From JAPLKX01 sp035530195 (GTDB taxonomy: Bacteria; Hydrogenedentota; Hydrogenedentia; Hydrogenedentales; SLHB01), in assembly GCA_035530195.1 (NCBI GenBank), contig DATKVG010000103.1, positions 1 to 64,000 of the forward strand: 64,000 nt of DNA. Direction: 5' to 3'. Position numbers and translations under genes: made by a program. A model generated the notes under the pieces. The model saw only the letters and a program-made list of their open reading frames with translations, was not told where the DNA came from and ran no database searches. Below, piece after piece: positions 9,759-17,812 of the stretch (positions within the stretch are counted from its first letter, which is position 1; every line of letters begins with the position of its first letter).

Positions 9759-12317
9759 ATGAAGGCCCGTAGAACGCTTCACATAGCGGCATCTCTGATC
9801 CCGGTCGTGGTTGTCGTCGCCGTTGCGGTGGCGGTGCACTATGCGTTAAAAGAATTCCGGTATTCGGACCTGCAATCGGCGATACGCGCTATTCCGCGAC
9901 AAGCCATTCTCGAGTCGGTGCTTTTAACGGCGTTCGGCTATTTTCTCATGACGTGCTATGACACGCTGGCCTTCCGATACGTGCGCAAAGACCTGCCCTA
10001 TTCGAAGATCGCGTTTACCTCTTTTATTGGCTACACCCTCAGCAACAACATTGGCTATTCGTTCCTCAGCGGGGGCTCGATCCGTTACCGGTTCTATTCG
10101 GGGTGGGGCCTGACGCCGGCGGAGATCTTTGGCGTCATCACGTTCTGCACGGTTACCGGGTGGCTGGGTTTCATGACGCTGGCCGGCTCGAGTTCGCTGC
10201 TGGAACCCACGGTGGTGCTCGAGGCGGCATCCCTGCCGCCCGCGGTGGCCCATGTCGCGGGTATTCTACTGATCCTGTTTCCCATTATTTACCTTGGCGC
10301 AGCGATTCTCGGGCGCGAGACGGTGTCGGTGGGGAAGTGGTCGATCCGGCTGCCGAACCGTAGGCTGGCGGTGACCCAATGGGGTTTGGGGGTGGTGGAT
10401 TTTTCCGTGGCATGCGCGGCGTTGTACGTGCTGTTGCCGGCGCATGCGGGTCTTTCCTTTGCGGGTTTTCTGGGGCTGTTCATGATTTCGCTGGTGGCCG
10501 GAATAGCCAGCCAGATGCCCGGCGGGCTTGGCGTTTTTGAAGGGGCGATGACGCTGCTGCTGGCGTCGAGGATCCCGCCGGCGCAGGCGTTGAGCGCGCT
10601 GGTGGTATTTCGCCTCATCTATTATGTTTTCCCATTGTGCGCGGGGCTGGCCGTACTTACCGCCTATGAAATCCGGCGGCGGCGCCGTTACGTCAGCCGG
10701 CTGTACAGCTTTGCGGACCTTCATCTCTACCCGCTGGTTCCGCACCTGTTTGTGGTGTCGGTTTTTGTTTGCGGCATTATCCTGTTGGTTTCAGGCGCCA
10801 CGCCTGCCACGGAAGGCCGGATGAGATTCCTGCGCGATTTCCTGCCGCTTCCGGTGATTGAGATGTCGCATTTCCTGGCCAGCATGGCGGGGCTGGGAAT
10901 GCTCTTGCTGGCCCAGGCGCTGCAGCACCGGGTGAAGGCCGCTTATTGGCTCACCTGCGGATTGCTCGGCGCGGGAGTTGTCTTTTCCCTGTTGAAAGGA
11001 TTCGATTACGAGGAGGCGATCATTCTTTTGCTGATGCTGGTGGCGCTGATTCCCAGCCACAGACATTTCCGGCGCAAGGCGCGCCTGTTCTCGCAGGTGA
11101 CGGACCCGCGATGGCTGGCGGCGGTGGCCGCGGCAACGGCGGGCTCGATTTGGCTGGGCATCTTTGTTCACCGCCACGTGGAATATACGGGTGACGTGTG
11201 GTGGCGGTTCAGTTTCAACGCCGACGCCCCCAGGTTTCTGCGGGCCAGTGTAGGGCTCGTCATAGGGATGGTGGCCCTGGTGGCGGCCCGGCTGTTGCGG
11301 TCTACCCCCATCAAACCCGCGCCGCCTACCGCCGAAGACAGGGAGGCGGTGCGCGAACTCGTGAAGCAGGCGCAAAACGTGCAGGCCAACCTCGCCCTGC
11401 TTCCCGACAAGAATTATCTGTTCAATGACAACAAGACCGGGTTCATCATGTACGGCATGCATGATCGGGCGTGGGTTTCGATGGGGGATCCGGTGGCCCC
11501 TGACGCGGAAAAAGCGGACTTGGTGTGGCGGTTTCGCGAGGCGTGCGACGCAAGCGGGGCCTGGCCTGTGTTTTATGAGGTAAGACCGGCATTCTTGCCG
11601 CTGTACATTGACGCGGGCCTCATGCTGTACAAGCTGGGCGAGGAAGCCCGGGTCCCGCTCGAATCGTTCTCGCTGGAGGGGAGCAGCCATAAGAGCGATA
11701 GGAACCTTCTCCACAAGCTCGGTCGGGAGGCGTATGAGTTCACGGTTCTTAGCCCGGACGAGGTGGCGCCCCTGCTTCCGGAGTTGTGCGAAATTTCCGA
11801 TCAATGGCTGGCGCAGAAGAACGTGCGGGAAAAAGGGTTCAGTCTTGGCCGGTTTGACCCGCAGTACCTGTTGAATTTTCCTCACGCGATTGTCAGGAAA
11901 GAGGCAAAAGTGATCGCTTTCGCCAACCTCTGGCAGGGCGGCGGACGCGACGAGGTCTCGCCCGACCTGATGCGTTATCTGCCGGGCGGGCATGGGGGTG
12001 TGATCGATTTCCTGTTCTTGAATATAATGCTTTGGGCGAAACAAGAGGGGTACCAGTGGTTCAACCTCGGCATGGCTCCGCTGGCGGGGCTTGAGCATCA
12101 TGCGGGTGCCGCGCTGTGGAACCGGCTGGGTGTGTTGATGTACCGGCATGGCGAGATGTTTTACAACTTCCAGGGCCTGCGGAAGTTCAAGGAGAAATTC
12201 GACCCGGTGTGGGAGCCGCGCTACCTGGCCAGCCCCAGACTCGTGCTGCTTCCTACGGTGTTGGTCGACACGGCCGCCCTCATCAGCGGGGGGATCGCCG
12301 GAATCGTATCCAAATAA
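9759..12317 (+). CDS. mprF: bifunctional lysylphosphatidylglycerol flippase/synthetase MprF
   Basis: Transfers an amino acid (usually Lys or Ala) from aminoacyl-tRNA to phosphatidylglycerol and flips the product, lowering negative surface charge. The start is ATG 9759, preceded by AAAGGTG, giving 852 residues. The N-terminal flippase domain has about 14 membrane helices and begins MKARRTLHIAASLIPVVVVV; it contains the conserved SGGSIRYRFYS. The C-terminal synthetase (DUF2156, GNAT-like) domain starts near residue 525 and contains DKNYLFN, HDRAWVSMGDPV, FNLGMAPLAGL and NFQGLRKFKEKFDPVWEPRY. Length and both halves match the full-length family, consistent with resistance to cationic peptides. 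The amino acid transferred cannot be read from sequence. Confidence 0.95.
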   Translation: MKARRTLHIAASLIPVVVVVAVAVAVHYALKEFRYSDLQSAIRAIPRQAILESVLLTAFGYFLMTCYDTLAFRYVRKDLPYSKIAFTSFIGYTLSNNIGYSFLSGGSIRYRFYSGWGLTPAEIFGVITFCTVTGWLGFMTLAGSSSLLEPTVVLEAASLPPAVAHVAGILLILFPIIYLGAAILGRETVSVGKWSIRLPNRRLAVTQWGLGVVDFSVACAALYVLLPAHAGLSFAGFLGLFMISLVAGIASQMPGGLGVFEGAMTLLLASRIPPAQALSALVVFRLIYYVFPLCAGLAVLTAYEIRRRRRYVSRLYSFADLHLYPLVPHLFVVSVFVCGIILLVSGATPATEGRMRFLRDFLPLPVIEMSHFLASMAGLGMLLLAQALQHRVKAAYWLTCGLLGAGVVFSLLKGFDYEEAIILLLMLVALIPSHRHFRRKARLFSQVTDPRWLAAVAAATAGSIWLGIFVHRHVEYTGDVWWRFSFNADAPRFLRASVGLVIGMVALVAARLLRSTPIKPAPPTAEDREAVRELVKQAQNVQANLALLPDKNYLFNDNKTGFIMYGMHDRAWVSMGDPVAPDAEKADLVWRFREACDASGAWPVFYEVRPAFLPLYIDAGLMLYKLGEEARVPLESFSLEGSSHKSDRNLLHKLGREAYEFTVLSPDEVAPLLPELCEISDQWLAQKNVREKGFSLGRFDPQYLLNFPHAIVRKEAKVIAFANLWQGGGRDEVSPDLMRYLPGGHGGVIDFLFLNIMLWAKQEGYQWFNLGMAPLAGLEHHAGAALWNRLGVLMYRHGEMFYNFQGLRKFKEKFDPVWEPRYLASPRLVLLPTVLVDTAALISGGIAGIVSK

Positions 12318-12331
12318 CGAGGAGCATTGTC

Positions 12332-12787
12332 ATGAAGCTTCAATTTCCCGAGCCGTACGCTCACAAGCATCCGCCGGTCAGAAACGTGAACGACCTCCTC
12401 CAGGAGCATCTGACGCCCGGCCAGCGCGCCAGCGACCAAATCGCCCGGATAGTCGGATCCTGGACCTTTATCATCACCCAATCGATTTTGCTGGTTTTCT
12501 GGGTAGCGCTGAACGTGATGGCCTGGATCAGCCATTGGGACCCATACCCGTTCATTCTGCTGAACCTGTTCTTGTCGCTCCAGGCGGCTTATACGGCGCC
12601 CATCATCATGATGAGCCAAAACCGTCTCGCCGCCCGCGATCGGCTCGAAGCCCATGAAGACTACCACACAAACCTCAAGGCCGAAGAAGAAATCCGGGCG
12701 ATTATGAATCATCTCGCCGCCCAGGACACCGCGCTTACCACTATTCATGACATCCTCGTTGGCCTGCAGGAGAAACCCGCCGCTTAA
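12332..12787 (+). CDS. DUF1003 family membrane protein
   Basis: Small 151-residue protein with two central membrane helices (WTFIITQSILLVFWVALNVMAW and YPFILLNLFLSLQAAYTAPIIMM). The following MSQNRLAARDRLEAHEDYHTNLKAEEEI is the DUF1003 hallmark, and the C-terminus is amphipathic. Function is unknown in the family. A GAGGAGC Shine-Dalgarno precedes the ATG. It lies 14 bp after mprF, so probably in the same transcript, and it ends in a hairpin shared with the convergent regulator gene. Confidence 0.88.
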   Translation: MKLQFPEPYAHKHPPVRNVNDLLQEHLTPGQRASDQIARIVGSWTFIITQSILLVFWVALNVMAWISHWDPYPFILLNLFLSLQAAYTAPIIMMSQNRLAARDRLEAHEDYHTNLKAEEEIRAIMNHLAAQDTALTTIHDILVGLQEKPAA

Positions 12788-12813
12788 GCCTAAATTCGGC
12801 ATTTAGGTTAAGC
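12782..12813. terminator. hairpin containing both stop codons of convergent genes
   Basis: GCTTAAGCCTAAAT and ATTTAGGTTAAGC form a 13-bp stem with one bulge and a TCGGC loop. The hairpin spans the TAA of the DUF1003 gene and the TAA of the Crp/Fnr gene. No U-run follows on either strand, so if it terminates it is not a canonical intrinsic terminator; it may mainly protect both mRNA 3' ends. Confidence 0.5.
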
Positions 12814-13503
12814 CTGCCCCAGGCGCCGTTCGGCCTGTGCGATTTCGATGAGGGCGGCCCGGTCGAGGATTCGGATCTGGCGTGGGTCGGGCATGTCGAT
12901 GAGGCCTTCTTTGGTCATCCGTGCGAGGATCCGCGAGAGTGTTTCGGGGATCGTGCCAAGCATGCTGGCGAGTTGGGCCTTGGGCAGCTCGAGGACGAGT
13001 GTGTCGCTTCCTTCCTGGCGTGTGCTGAGGTAAAGGAGGTGCGCCGCGAGCCGGGCGGGAACTTCACGCAACGAGAGGTCTTCGATCAGCGAGGCAAACC
13101 GGCGCAACTTGAACGACAACTCCGCCAGCATGCCCAACGCGAGGTCCGGCTCGCTGCGAATCAGGCTGATAAACCTGTTGCGCGGGAAAAAGAGCGTGTA
13201 GGCGGGTTCGAGCGGTTCGGCGTACGCGGGGAAGTCTTTGCCGGCGAACACGACCGCCTCGCCGAACACATCGCCCGGGCCGAACACGTGCAGGATCTGC
13301 TCTTTTCCCTCCGGCGAGAGCTTGTACACCTTGACGCGGCCGGAAACGATGGCATGGAAGCCGGTCGCGCGCTCACCGTCGGCGAAGATGACCTGGCCTT
13401 TGTCGTAATTGCGCGTAACCGCAATCTCGGCAAGCTTTTGCCGCAGGTTTTCGGGCAGCCCGCCGAATAGGGGGATTGCGCCGATTGTTCTGGAGATGGC
13501 CAT
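12808..13503 (-). CDS. Crp/Fnr-family transcriptional regulator, probable HcpR/DNR-like activator of hcp
   Basis: The 231-residue protein has an N-terminal cyclic-nucleotide-like sensor domain (FADGERATGFHAIVSGRVKVYKLSPEGKEQIL, GDVFGEAVVF). A long dimerisation helix follows, then a winged helix-turn-helix around residues 165-215 with the recognition region LPKAQLASMLGTIPETLSRILARM. It has no N-terminal cysteine quartet, so it is unlikely to be an Fe-S FNR. It is divergent from hcp across a 171-bp gap that contains a near-FNR palindrome. HcpR/DNR proteins of this family control hcp in response to nitrosative stress in other anaerobes, and that role is inferred here from context. Confidence 0.88.
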   Translation of the reverse strand: MAISRTIGAIPLFGGLPENLRQKLAEIAVTRNYDKGQVIFADGERATGFHAIVSGRVKVYKLSPEGKEQILHVFGPGDVFGEAVVFAGKDFPAYAEPLEPAYTLFFPRNRFISLIRSEPDLALGMLAELSFKLRRFASLIEDLSLREVPARLAAHLLYLSTRQEGSDTLVLELPKAQLASMLGTIPETLSRILARMTKEGLIDMPDPRQIRILDRAALIEIAQAERRLGQA

Positions 13504-13536
13504 GGTTTTCCTCTTTTTACAGAAATTACCGTTCGG

Positions 13537-13552
13537 CTTGACCTAAGTCAAG
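13537..13552. promoter_or_regulatory. Crp/Fnr-type operator between the regulator gene and hcp
   Basis: CTTGAC-CTAA-GTCAAG is a perfect inverted repeat with 6-bp arms and a 4-bp spacer, very close to the FNR/DNR/HcpR box TTGA(T/C)-N4-(A/G)TCAA. Its centre (13544.5) lies 41.5 bp upstream of the start predicted from the -10 box at 13574, the spacing of class II activation. Confidence 0.75.
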
Positions 13553-13570
13553 GCAACTAGGCGGTGCGGG

Positions 13571-13579
13571 TGGTAAATT
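13571..13579 (+). promoter_or_regulatory. hcp promoter, extended -10
   Basis: TG-G-TAAATT is an extended -10 (4 of 6 to TATAAT) placed so that transcription would start near 13586. The -35 position is occupied by the right half of the operator, as expected for a class II activator-dependent promoter. Confidence 0.55.
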
Positions 13580-13674
13580 GCCTGCATGAGATTTGAGTGG
13601 CTCGAGCCGGAGCGGCGGGGCGAAACCCTGCCGAAACGGCAGGGACCGAACCCAACCGACAAGGAGACGCGACA

Positions 13675-15303
13675 ATGTTCTGTTACCAGTGCGAGCAAAC
13701 GGCAAAAGGCACAGGATGCACCAGTGTGGGCGTATGTGGCAAAAAATCGGACGTGGCGGCCCTCCAGGATTTGCTCACCTACGTCCTGAAAGGATTCGGC
13801 GCCGTGGCCGTGGCCGCCCGAAAGGCCGGGATCGTGGACCGGGATGCGGAGCGCCAGATGTGCGATGGCTTGTTTGCCACGCTGACAAACGTCAACTTCG
13901 ACCCGGACCGGTTCGCCGAATACGTCCGCGACGCGGCTCGCATTCGCGACGGGCTGAAAGCCCGTCTGGCCGCAGCGGGCGTTGCTGTTGAGTTTCCGGC
14001 GGGCCCGGCGGACCTGGTGCCGGCGTCGGGCGTGACGGAGATGGTGGCTCAAGGGGAGCGGCACGGCATGCTGGAAGACGGAAGCCCGAACGAAGACATC
14101 CGCTCGTTGCAGCACATCCTGCTTTACGGCGTGCGGGGCGTGGCGGCGTACGCGCACCATGCGTATGTCCTTGGCCAGGAAGACGTTGCGGTGTACGAGT
14201 TTGTGGAAGAGGCGCTCGATGCGTCGCACCGGCCGGACATCTCGCTGGATGAGGCGCTCGGGCTGGTGTTGAAGTGCGGCGAGATCAACCTGCGGGTGAT
14301 GGAGTTGCTCGACGCGGGGCATACGGGCACGTACGGCCACCCCGTCCCGACCTCGGTGCCGCTGGGCGCCAAAGCCGGCAAGGCCATCCTGGTTTCCGGC
14401 CACGACCTGATGGATTTGGCGGCCCTGCTGAAACAAACTGAAGGCACCGGCATCAACGTGTACACCCACGGCGAAATGCTGCCGGCGCACGGTTACCCGG
14501 GCCTGAAAAAGCACGCGCACCTGTATGGCCACTACGGGACGGCGTGGCAAAACCAGGTTTCCGAGTTTCAAAAGTTCCCCGGCGCCATCGTCATGACGAC
14601 CAACTGCATCCAGGCCCCGCGGCCCGCGTACATGGACCGGATCTACACGACGGGCACCGTGGGCTGGCCGGGAGTCCAGCATGTCGTGAACAGGGATTTC
14701 TCGAAGGTGATTCAAAAGGCGTTGGCAATACCGGGATTTGTAGAGGATACCGACGCAGGTTCGGTGATGGTAGGTTTTGCGCGGAACGCCGTACTGGGCG
14801 TGGCCGACAAGGTCATCGCGGCGGTCAAATCCGGCGCGATCCGGCACTTCTTCCTGGTGGGAGGGTGCGACGGGGCCAAGCCCGGCAGAGACTATTACAC
14901 CGAGTTCGTCGAGAAGGTCCCGCAGGATTGCGTGGTGCTGACGCTGGCGTGCGGCAAGTTCCGGTTTTTCGACAAGCAGCTTGGCGACATTGGCGGGATC
15001 CCGCGGTTGCTCGACGTCGGCCAGTGCAACGATGCGTATTCGGCAATCCAGATTGCGGCGGCGCTGGCCGGGGCGTTCAAGTGCGGCGTCAACGACCTGC
15101 CGCTGTCGATGGTGCTGTCGTGGTACGAGCAGAAGGCGGTGTCGATCCTGCTTTCGTTGCTTCACCTGGGCATCAAAGGCATCCGGCTCGGGCCGTCGCT
15201 GCCGGCATTCATCACGCCCAACGTGCTCGATGTGCTGGTTAAGAATTTCGATATCAAACCGATTTCGACACCGGACGCGGACTTGGCGGCCATATTGGGC
15301 TAG
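13675..15303 (+). CDS. hcp: hybrid cluster protein (hydroxylamine reductase / NO reductase)
   Basis: The 542-residue Fe-S protein reduces hydroxylamine in vitro and NO to N2O in vivo, and acts in protein S-nitrosylation in some bacteria. N-terminal cysteines are Cys3, Cys6, Cys15 and Cys21 (C-X2-C-X8-C-X5-C), the class I spacing that binds a 4Fe-4S cluster, found mainly in strict anaerobes. The hybrid-cluster ligand regions are present in order: DAGHTGTYGHP, THGEMLPAHGYPGL, TTNCIQAP, VGGCDGAK, TLACGKFRFF, DVGQCNDAYSA and WYEQKAVSIL. AAGGAG lies 9 bp before the ATG, which fixes the start. It is followed after 28 bp by a 4Fe-4S protein and is probably controlled by the divergent Crp/Fnr regulator. 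Confidence 0.97.
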   Translation: MFCYQCEQTAKGTGCTSVGVCGKKSDVAALQDLLTYVLKGFGAVAVAARKAGIVDRDAERQMCDGLFATLTNVNFDPDRFAEYVRDAARIRDGLKARLAAAGVAVEFPAGPADLVPASGVTEMVAQGERHGMLEDGSPNEDIRSLQHILLYGVRGVAAYAHHAYVLGQEDVAVYEFVEEALDASHRPDISLDEALGLVLKCGEINLRVMELLDAGHTGTYGHPVPTSVPLGAKAGKAILVSGHDLMDLAALLKQTEGTGINVYTHGEMLPAHGYPGLKKHAHLYGHYGTAWQNQVSEFQKFPGAIVMTTNCIQAPRPAYMDRIYTTGTVGWPGVQHVVNRDFSKVIQKALAIPGFVEDTDAGSVMVGFARNAVLGVADKVIAAVKSGAIRHFFLVGGCDGAKPGRDYYTEFVEKVPQDCVVLTLACGKFRFFDKQLGDIGGIPRLLDVGQCNDAYSAIQIAAALAGAFKCGVNDLPLSMVLSWYEQKAVSILLSLLHLGIKGIRLGPSLPAFITPNVLDVLVKNFDIKPISTPDADLAAILG

Positions 15304-15331
15304 TCGCGGTTTCAGAGTGGGAGTAGCAGAA

Positions 15332-16075
15332 ATGCGGGTGAAGCGAAAGATCATCGAGATTAACGAGGAGCTCTGCAACGGTTGCGGGCAGTGTGTTCGG
15401 GCTTGCGCTGAAGGGGCGATTCAGATGGTGGACGGCAAGGCGCGGCTGGTATCGGACGTATACTGCGACGGGTTGGGCGCGTGCATCGGCGACTGCCCGA
15501 CGGGCGCGCTCGAGGTGGTCGAGCGCGAGGCGGAGAACTTTCACGAAGTGGCTGTCCACACCCACTTGCATCAGTTGGCTGAAAAAACCGGCGGTTGCCC
15601 ATCGGCGCAGGCGATGACGTTTGCGCCGGCCGCCGCGGCCGATTTGGACGTTGCCGTTGAACCGGCGCTCGGCCACTGGCCTGTTCAGATCCGGCTGGTA
15701 TCGGCGGCTGCGCCGTTTCTGGAGGACGCGGACATCACGGTGGCGGCGGATTGCGTACCGGTGGCGTATCCGGCGTTTCACCGTGATTTTGTGGCGGGCA
15801 AGGTGGTGCTGATCGGTTGCCCGAAGTTTGACGACCCGACGCCGTACGTGGGGCGTTTTGTGGAGATTTTCAGCCGCAACCGGGTTCGGCGGGTGACGGT
15901 GGTGGTGATGGAAGTGCCGTGCTGCCAGGGACTGCCGGTGCTGGTCGAGCAGGCGCGCAAGATGGCCGGGGCCGACGTGCCAATCGAAAAAGTGGTGGTC
16001 AGCCGCGACGGCAGAATCGTACATCGCCAGCTTTTGTCGAAAAACGCGAATAAAAGCGGCGCCTCGGTTGGTTAA
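15332..16075 (+). CDS. 4Fe-4S ferredoxin-domain protein, probable electron donor partner of Hcp
   Basis: The 247-residue protein begins with a bacterial-type two-cluster ferredoxin domain. The first motif is Cys15-X2-Cys18-X2-Cys21-X3-Cys25. The second is CDGLGACIGDCP (Cys45, Cys51, Cys55), the variant CP motif of this family. The remainder (residues 70-247) is an uncharacterised domain with VPCCQGLP near residue 193. GGGAG precedes the ATG by 11 bp. Members of this family are often encoded next to hcp in anaerobes, and electron transfer to Hcp is inferred from that linkage. Confidence 0.85.
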   Translation: MRVKRKIIEINEELCNGCGQCVRACAEGAIQMVDGKARLVSDVYCDGLGACIGDCPTGALEVVEREAENFHEVAVHTHLHQLAEKTGGCPSAQAMTFAPAAAADLDVAVEPALGHWPVQIRLVSAAAPFLEDADITVAADCVPVAYPAFHRDFVAGKVVLIGCPKFDDPTPYVGRFVEIFSRNRVRRVTVVVMEVPCCQGLPVLVEQARKMAGADVPIEKVVVSRDGRIVHRQLLSKNANKSGASVG

Positions 16076-16133
16076 CCTCGAATTACACCGGGTAAAATCA
16101 GGTGAGAGGCAGTAAGAGCATTAGAGGTAACCT

Positions 16134-17765
16134 GTGATCAACCGAGAAGTTCAGTTTAAGGGCCTTCCGATCAGCGGCGGCATTGCCTTCGCCAAGATCT
16201 GCCTGTTTAACGAAAATCGCCATGACCGTGCGCCCGCCCACCAGGTCGAGGGGCCGGGGATCGAACGGGAAACGGCGCGGATCGAGCAGGCGGTGAAGGT
16301 GGCGTCGGAACGGACGCAGGCGCTTGTCGACCAAATCCAGGCCCGGCTGGGATCGGCGCAGGCGGGCATTTTCGTGGCGCAGAAAATGATGGTTGAAGAC
16401 GCCGCGCTGTACGCGAAAATGCTGGCGCTGATTGAACACGAGGGGCTGAACGCGGAGGCCGCTGTCACCCGGGCACTGGACGAGTACGAGGCGGTCCTCA
16501 GCGCCATCGACAACCAGTACCTGCGGGAGCGGGCGTCGGATATCGGCGAGATTAAGCGGCGGCTGCTCGACGTGCTGGGCAACACGACCCCGTCGCTGCA
16601 ATGCGACGGGTTTGCCCACTGCCAGCGTGGCAAGAACCGGGTGGTCGCGGCCGTCGAACTCACCCCCTCACTCACCACCGAACTCGACACCGACAATCTG
16701 CGCGGGTTTATCACCGAACACGGCGGCGCGGGTTCGCACGCGGCCATTCTGGCGCGCGCGTTGGGCATCCCGGCCGTCAGCGGCCTGGCGGGTAGCCACA
16801 GTACTGTCACCTGCGGAAACGACGTGATCGTGGACGGCGACCGGGGCCTGGTGATTCTGTGGCCGACCCGGGAAACGCTGGCCAGCTACAAGCTGGTCGA
16901 GGGGGCGGTGGTTAAGGCGGCTGTCGACATCGAGCCGGCGGTGCCCAGCTACCAGGTGATGGCCAACGCCAGCCGGTTCAAAGATATCGAGAAAGCACTG
17001 GCGGCCGGCGCAGAAGGCATCGGCCTGTACCGAACGGAGTTCGGGGTGTTCGTGCCCAACCGGATCCTGGATGAGCAGGAGCAGTACGACCAGTACGTCC
17101 GCATCCTGGAGATGATGGGGCCGCGGCCCGTCACAATCCGCCTGCTCGACCTCGGCGGCGACAAGGGCGGCGAGTGGCTCAACCTCCCGCCCGAGGAAAA
17201 CCCGCAGTTGGGCCTGAGAGGCAGCCGGCTGTTGTTGGCGCGCCGCGACCTGTTCGACGCGCAGGCGCGGGCGCTCGCGCGCGCTTCCGTCCACGGGCCC
17301 GTCAACGTGATGTATCCGATGATCGTGGATGCGGCGCAGTTCTTGAAGATGCGCGAGGCGTTCGAGAACGCGGTGGAAGGCGTCGAGCGGGGCACGTTGC
17401 GGCACGGCGTGATGTTCGAGGTGCCCGCGGCATGCCTCCACGCGGGCCAGATCCTCGAGCACGCCGAGTTCGGCAGCATCGGCACCAACGACCTCACCCA
17501 GTATCTGTTTGCGGTGGACAGAAACAACGAGCTGGTCGCCGAATATTACAACCCGGATGCGCCGGCATTCTGGGCGCTGATCCGGATGACGGTCGACGCG
17601 GCGGCCCACCGGGGCCGGCCGCTGTCGGTTTGCGGGGAGATGGCGGGTGACGAGCAGTTTGTTGAGCGGTTCATCGAACTGGGGATCAAGTCGGTCAGTG
17701 TCAGCTCGCGGCTGATCGCCCGGACGCGGCGCACCGCTCGGAAAATCTTGGGCAGTCAAAACTAA
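16134..17765 (+). CDS. ptsI: phosphoenolpyruvate--protein phosphotransferase (PTS enzyme I)
   Basis: Autophosphorylates from PEP and passes phosphate to HPr. The 543 residues are slightly short of E. coli EI (575). Order: N-terminal HPr-binding helical domain, swivelling domain with the phosphorylated His202 (HGGAGSHAAILARALGIPAV), and a C-terminal PEP-binding TIM barrel with GIGLYRTEFGVF, TIRLLDLGGDKG, GSIGTNDLTQYLFAVDR and the active-site Cys500 (SVCGEMAGD). The start is GTG with AGAGGT upstream. No HPr or EII gene is nearby, so it may serve a regulatory phosphorelay. That is common in genomes with incomplete PTS. Confidence 0.93.
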   Translation: MINREVQFKGLPISGGIAFAKICLFNENRHDRAPAHQVEGPGIERETARIEQAVKVASERTQALVDQIQARLGSAQAGIFVAQKMMVEDAALYAKMLALIEHEGLNAEAAVTRALDEYEAVLSAIDNQYLRERASDIGEIKRRLLDVLGNTTPSLQCDGFAHCQRGKNRVVAAVELTPSLTTELDTDNLRGFITEHGGAGSHAAILARALGIPAVSGLAGSHSTVTCGNDVIVDGDRGLVILWPTRETLASYKLVEGAVVKAAVDIEPAVPSYQVMANASRFKDIEKALAAGAEGIGLYRTEFGVFVPNRILDEQEQYDQYVRILEMMGPRPVTIRLLDLGGDKGGEWLNLPPEENPQLGLRGSRLLLARRDLFDAQARALARASVHGPVNVMYPMIVDAAQFLKMREAFENAVEGVERGTLRHGVMFEVPAACLHAGQILEHAEFGSIGTNDLTQYLFAVDRNNELVAEYYNPDAPAFWALIRMTVDAAAHRGRPLSVCGEMAGDEQFVERFIELGIKSVSVSSRLIARTRRTARKILGSQN

Positions 17766-17812
17766 GCCGCATTGGCTTAGATCCGGCCAAACGTGTTACG
17801 CTGGTGGCACTT

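Noticed and set aside
13543..15378. 611-codon frame antisense to hcp
   Set aside because: Mirror of hcp; Arg/His-rich translation, no motifs, no ribosome site.
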